A stretch of DNA of 8,648 nt, from positions 1 through 8,648 of the forward strand of contig CAJBJW010000067.1 in the NCBI GenBank assembly GCA_903953455.1, in the 5' to 3' direction. Origin of the DNA: an uncultured Pseudomonadota bacterium (GTDB lineage: Bacteria; Pseudomonadota; Gammaproteobacteria; Methylococcales; Methylomonadaceae). Made by a program: the position numbers and the translations under genes. The notes beneath the pieces were generated by a model that was not told the DNA's origin, made no database searches, and was given only the letters and a program-made list of their open reading frames with translations. Positions 6,797 to 8,648 of this stretch are shown here, in pieces (the first letter of the stretch is position 1; every line of letters begins with the position of its first letter).

Positions 6797-6822
6797 AATC
6801 AAATAATCCGCCTTTTTTGATT
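6797..6822. terminator. Weak stem-loop, possible end of the pump operon
   Basis: AATCAAA (6797-6803) pairs with TTTGATT (6816-6822) around a 12-base loop, and an A-run (6793-6798) faces a T-run (6813-6818). The stem has almost no G/C pairs and no T-tract follows it directly, so it is a poor intrinsic terminator by the usual rule. It is the only candidate between the emrB stop and the next promoter. Confidence 0.2.
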
Positions 6823-6961
6823 ATATCTTCCAAATTGCATGGCAATACATGCGTTTACGCACTCTCACCCACTTTAAAGCATCAATTAGCTGTATCCCTT
6901 ATTTATCAAGCTGTTCGCTATAGTTACTCAGAACATGACTGAACGCACTTTGTAAAAAAAA

Positions 6962-6977
6962 TGTGAACTGCGTCACA
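6962..6977. promoter_or_regulatory. CRP-family operator (TGTGA-N6-TCACA)
   Basis: TGTGAACTGCGTCACA contains both perfect half-sites of the CRP consensus with the correct six-base spacer, flanked by AAAA on the left and CTTTT on the right as in the extended consensus. Its centre (about 6969.5) is roughly 58 bases upstream of the start expected from TATAAA at 7015-7020, close to the class I position near -61.5. CRP, or the related Vfr, is the natural candidate; an FNR site would read TTGAT-N4-ATCAA and does not fit. That it activates the diheme peroxidase gene is inference from position. Confidence 0.65.
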
Positions 6978-7014
6978 CTTTTGGAAAATTTATCAAAATT
7001 ACGAACTAATGCAC

Positions 7015-7020
7015 TATAAA
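7015..7020 (+). promoter_or_regulatory. Probable -10 element of the diheme peroxidase gene
   Basis: TATAAA matches the sigma-70 -10 consensus at five of six positions, 49 bases before the ATG. The hexamer 17 bases upstream (ATCAAA, 6992-6997) is a poor -35, which is what an activator-dependent promoter would show. Transcription would start near 7027. Confidence 0.45.
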
Positions 7021-7069
7021 CTTTTTTCAGCTGTTTAATTTTAATTAAAAAGAAACAAGGATAAATGTC

Positions 7070-8356
7070 ATGAAAAAGCTATTATTAACCCTCTCCTGTG
7101 CCGTCTTTAACTTAACTGCGTACTCAGCTGTTCCCTTAACACCGGAACAACAATTAGGAGAAGCCCTTTTTAAAGATAAAAACTTATCATTTAACCATAA
7201 TCAATCTTGTGAAACATGCCACAGTCTAAGTCCCATTCCATCACTTAAGGGCGTTCAAGGTATTGTGCCGGGATTTGTCGACCCCAGTAACGTCAAAGGT
7301 ATATCTCCCATTTCAGTTGGCTCAATTCCACGGACAACTGGAACACTTAATGCGCCAAGCATTGCTTACGCGAGCTACAGCCCAGAATTTGGCTGGGATG
7401 AAGATGAACAAATTTATGTAGGTGGGCAATTTTGGAATGGCCGAGCAACAAATTTAATTGAACAAGCCAAAAAACCTTTACTCAATCCTGTTGAAATGGC
7501 GATGCTCGATGAACTCGATGTCGTTAATAGAATAAAATCCAATCCTAAATACATCAAAGATTTCCAAAAAATCTACCAACTTAATATCTCCGATACTGGT
7601 TCCGACAAAGCAATACAAGACACCTACACTGCTCTCGCTAAAGCGATTGGTGCCTTTGAGCAAAGTGGAACTTTTAATAAGTTTAATTCAAAATTTGACT
7701 CTTATTTAGCTGGAACCACCCAATTGAGCACTACGGAGAAAAAAGGATTGGATTTATTTCAAGGAAAAGCTGGCTGTTCGGGTTGCCATAAAATGGATGT
7801 GACAGTAGACAGCAGTGGGAACACCATTCCACCTCTGTTTACCTACTTTGGTTACGACAATATTGGACTACCCCGCAATATGGCTATTCCAGGCAATCCT
7901 GTTGCAGACTTAGGTTTAGGTGGACAAGAAGGTATTCCACAAACTGAAATCGGTAAACACAAAGTCAAATCGTTGCGTAATATCGATTTAACACCACCGT
8001 ATGGGCATAATGGGATATTCAAAACGTTAGATGATATGGTGCATTTCTACAACACGCGTGATGTATTGAAAAAAGTCAAAGATAATAACTCCCCTGAGTT
8101 TGCAAAAACCGCTTGGGCAGCACCTGAAATTGCGTCAAATATGAATACCACGCAAATAGGTAATTTGGGACTTAGCATAGTCGAAGAAAAAGCCATCGTT
8201 GCCTTTTTGAAAACATTAACCGATGATTATCCATTATGGGGAAATAATCCTGCTGCTGTTAGTACAAAAGATGGTCGTGTTTCTGAAAATTCGCCACCCC
8301 CTATTATCTCAACTAAAAACATGCCTGCATTGAAAATTCCAGTTCGGGTTAAATAG
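7070..8356 (+). CDS. Periplasmic diheme cytochrome c peroxidase / MauG-family protein
   Basis: A secreted c-type protein of 428 residues. A signal peptide (MKK, hydrophobic stretch to Ala17) ends near AYS-A (19/20). There are two CXXCH heme sites, CETCH at 47-51 and CSGCH at 236-240, one per domain as in the bacterial CCP/MauG family (PF03150 type). FWNGRA (Trp122) and NPVEM (Glu142) match the conserved tryptophan and the active-site glutamate; SLRNIDLTPPYGHNG (301-315, His313) matches the PYxHDG region. In Pseudomonas CCP the high-potential heme takes a methionine from the helix after this motif; the aligned residue here is Tyr327 (TLDDMVHFYN), as in MauG. Canonical CCPs reduce hydrogen peroxide with electrons from small cytochromes or azurin; MauG-like members oxidise protein or other substrates. 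The start has AAGGA (7057-7061) eight bases upstream. It appears monocistronic, behind a CRP-like site. No methylamine dehydrogenase gene is nearby, so a true MauG role is not supported. Confidence 0.88.
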   Translation: MKKLLLTLSCAVFNLTAYSAVPLTPEQQLGEALFKDKNLSFNHNQSCETCHSLSPIPSLKGVQGIVPGFVDPSNVKGISPISVGSIPRTTGTLNAPSIAYASYSPEFGWDEDEQIYVGGQFWNGRATNLIEQAKKPLLNPVEMAMLDELDVVNRIKSNPKYIKDFQKIYQLNISDTGSDKAIQDTYTALAKAIGAFEQSGTFNKFNSKFDSYLAGTTQLSTTEKKGLDLFQGKAGCSGCHKMDVTVDSSGNTIPPLFTYFGYDNIGLPRNMAIPGNPVADLGLGGQEGIPQTEIGKHKVKSLRNIDLTPPYGHNGIFKTLDDMVHFYNTRDVLKKVKDNNSPEFAKTAWAAPEIASNMNTTQIGNLGLSIVEEKAIVAFLKTLTDDYPLWGNNPAAVSTKDGRVSENSPPPIISTKNMPALKIPVRVK

Positions 8357-8398
8357 TGATTATTGATTATGCCCCCACTACACTAACTAGGACATAAC

Positions 8399-8421
8399 TT
8401 TTGTAAAATAGTCTTACAAAA
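8399..8421. repeat. Inverted repeat TTTTGTAA-N7-TTACAAAA
   Basis: Perfect 8-base arms with a 7-base spacer, 43 bases after the diheme peroxidase stop. No T-tract follows on either strand, so it is not a standard intrinsic terminator. The inner TGTAA-N7-TTACA form resembles operators of dimeric regulators (for example the T-N11-A box of LysR-type proteins). A related palindrome TTTGT-T-ACAAA occurs at 8452-8462, giving a second copy of the TTGT/ACAA half-sites. Confidence 0.4.
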
Positions 8422-8436
8422 TGAGGGTTCCAATCA

Positions 8437-8455
8437 GACAATGATAACGATTTTG
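8437..8455. promoter_or_regulatory. Fur-box-like 19-mer
   Basis: GACAATGATAACGATTTTG agrees with the classical Fur box (GATAATGATAATCATTATC) at 14 of 19 positions, including two adjacent near-GATAAT hexamers. In E. coli, matches at this level are often bound, but they are also not rare in AT-rich DNA. If real, it would most likely control a gene past the right edge. Confidence 0.35.
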
Positions 8456-8462
8456 TTACAAA

Positions 8463-8490
8463 TTCCGTGAACACTACGGAAACAATTTTT
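8463..8490 (+). terminator. Possible intrinsic terminator (TTCCGT hairpin with T5)
   Basis: TTCCGT (8463-8468) pairs with ACGGAA (8476-8481) around the loop GAACACT, and five T residues end at 8490 after a short ACAA spacer. The stem is short (six pairs, three of them G/C), so it would be weak. It lies 107 bases after the diheme peroxidase stop and downstream of the Fur-like sequence, so it may instead be a leader hairpin of the next transcript. Confidence 0.3.
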
Positions 8491-8499
8491 ACGATTTGC

Positions 8500-8550
8500 A
8501 TAGATTTGACCTTATATCATGATCATTTTTCATGGTTTAGGTCAATCTAT
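8500..8550. repeat. Long imperfect hairpin, arms ATAGATTTGACCT / AGGTCAATCTAT
   Basis: The left arm (8500-8512) and right arm (8539-8550) are reverse complements over 12 pairs with a single unpaired T. The 26 bases between them can pair further, CATGA with TCATG, across a small internal loop, giving a stacked structure of about 51 bases. No T-tract follows, and I see no target-site duplication that would mark a miniature transposon. It could be a structured RNA leader, a large operator (TTGACC facing GGTCAA) or a repeat family. Confidence 0.55.
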
Positions 8551-8648
8551 ATTGTCGGTGCAGTTAATTTTTGAGCTAAAGCAACATTTTAGGTGTTACC
8601 ATGATTTAAATTTAACATAGTTGAGCAACTTGCAAAACGGCTGAAAGT

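Larger units (their letters stand above)
6733..7069. other. Intergenic region between the pump and the diheme peroxidase
   Basis: 337 AT-rich bases without a convincing gene. The left half probably contains the end of the pump transcript (see the weak stem at 6797-6822). The right half is the control region of the diheme protein: a CRP-like operator (6962-6977), a TATAAA element (7015-7020), an AT palindrome TTTAATT-TT-AATTAAA (7034-7049) and the ribosome binding site AAGGA (7057-7061). The middle (about 6830-6950) holds nothing I can name apart from small dyads such as GCAT-N8-ATGC near 6837-6852. Confidence 0.6.
8357..8648. other. Non-coding region rich in dyads at the right edge
   Basis: 292 bases without a credible ORF: an ATG at 8601 preceded by AGGTG reads only two codons before TAA. 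It holds four structured elements listed separately (8399-8421, 8437-8455, 8463-8490, 8500-8550) and a small dyad AGTTG-AG-CAACT near 8620-8631. The density of dyads suggests the control region of a gene beyond the window, plus the end of the diheme peroxidase transcript. Confidence 0.55.

Noticed and set aside
6813..6822. FNR/ANR box near the pump-peroxidase gap
   Set aside because: TTGATT at 6817-6822 has no ATCAA partner at the N4 spacing, so it is not an FNR dyad.
7047..7073. ATG at 7065 as the start of the diheme protein
   Set aside because: It reads ATG TCA TGA and stops; the ATG at 7070 opens the long frame with a proper signal peptide.
7079..7099. Lipoprotein signal in the diheme protein (Cys10 after LTLS)
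   Set aside because: Residues before Cys10 (T-L-S) do not form a lipobox, and the hydrophobic stretch before it is too short; a type I cleavage near 19/20 fits better.
8601..8609. ATG preceded by AGGTG near the right edge as the start of the next gene
   Set aside because: It reads ATG ATT TAA, a two-codon frame.

Overview
The window looks like chromosomal DNA of an AT-rich gammaproteobacterium. LipA, LipB and the type II (hexameric) citrate synthase are all close to the Escherichia coli / gammaproteobacterial forms; the six LipA cluster cysteines even sit at the same residue numbers as in E. coli. The base composition (roughly 40% GC by eye) and the mix of a sigma-54 promoter, an EmrAB-type pump and a periplasmic diheme peroxidase would suit a free-living lineage such as the Beggiatoa/Thiotrichales group. 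That placement is a weak guess.

Layout. (1) 1-1195, minus strand: lipB followed by the 5' part of lipA with a 4-base stop/start overlap. This is the de novo lipoylation pathway: LipB transfers octanoate to the lipoyl domains and LipA inserts the sulfurs. lipA runs off the left edge. (2) 1196-1470: divergent intergenic region with repeats, a possible IHF site and a well-formed -24/-12 (sigma-54) promoter facing right. (3) 1471-3995, plus strand: a two-gene operon, a divergent 4-hydroxyphenylpyruvate-dioxygenase-like (VOC fold) protein and a citrate synthase, 26 bases apart. (4) 3996-4147: gap with a 14-codon, lysine-rich small ORF behind a good Shine-Dalgarno. (5) 4148-6732, plus strand: an EmrA-type membrane fusion protein and an EmrB-type DHA2 MFS transporter overlapping by 4 bases, a two-part drug/metabolite efflux pump without its outer-membrane channel here. 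(6) 6733-7069: regulatory gap with a near-perfect CRP-type operator about 100 bases before the next start codon. (7) 7070-8356, plus strand: a secreted diheme c-type protein of the CCP/MauG family with tyrosine rather than methionine at the expected distal ligand position. (8) 8357-8648: non-coding sequence dense in dyads, with a Fur-box-like 19-mer and a long imperfect hairpin, probably the control region of a gene beyond the right edge.

How the parts may work together. The lipoylation genes are housekeeping. The strongest unexpected combination is the sigma-54 promoter driving an HPPD-like enzyme with a citrate synthase: in pseudomonads, sigma-54 and the activator PhhR control aromatic amino acid catabolism, so an inducible aromatic/2-oxo-acid route feeding the TCA cycle is a reasonable hypothesis. 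The substrate of the HPPD-like protein cannot be read from the sequence. Whether the efflux pump belongs with this operon is open. I see no mobile element, CRISPR array, tRNA or rRNA.
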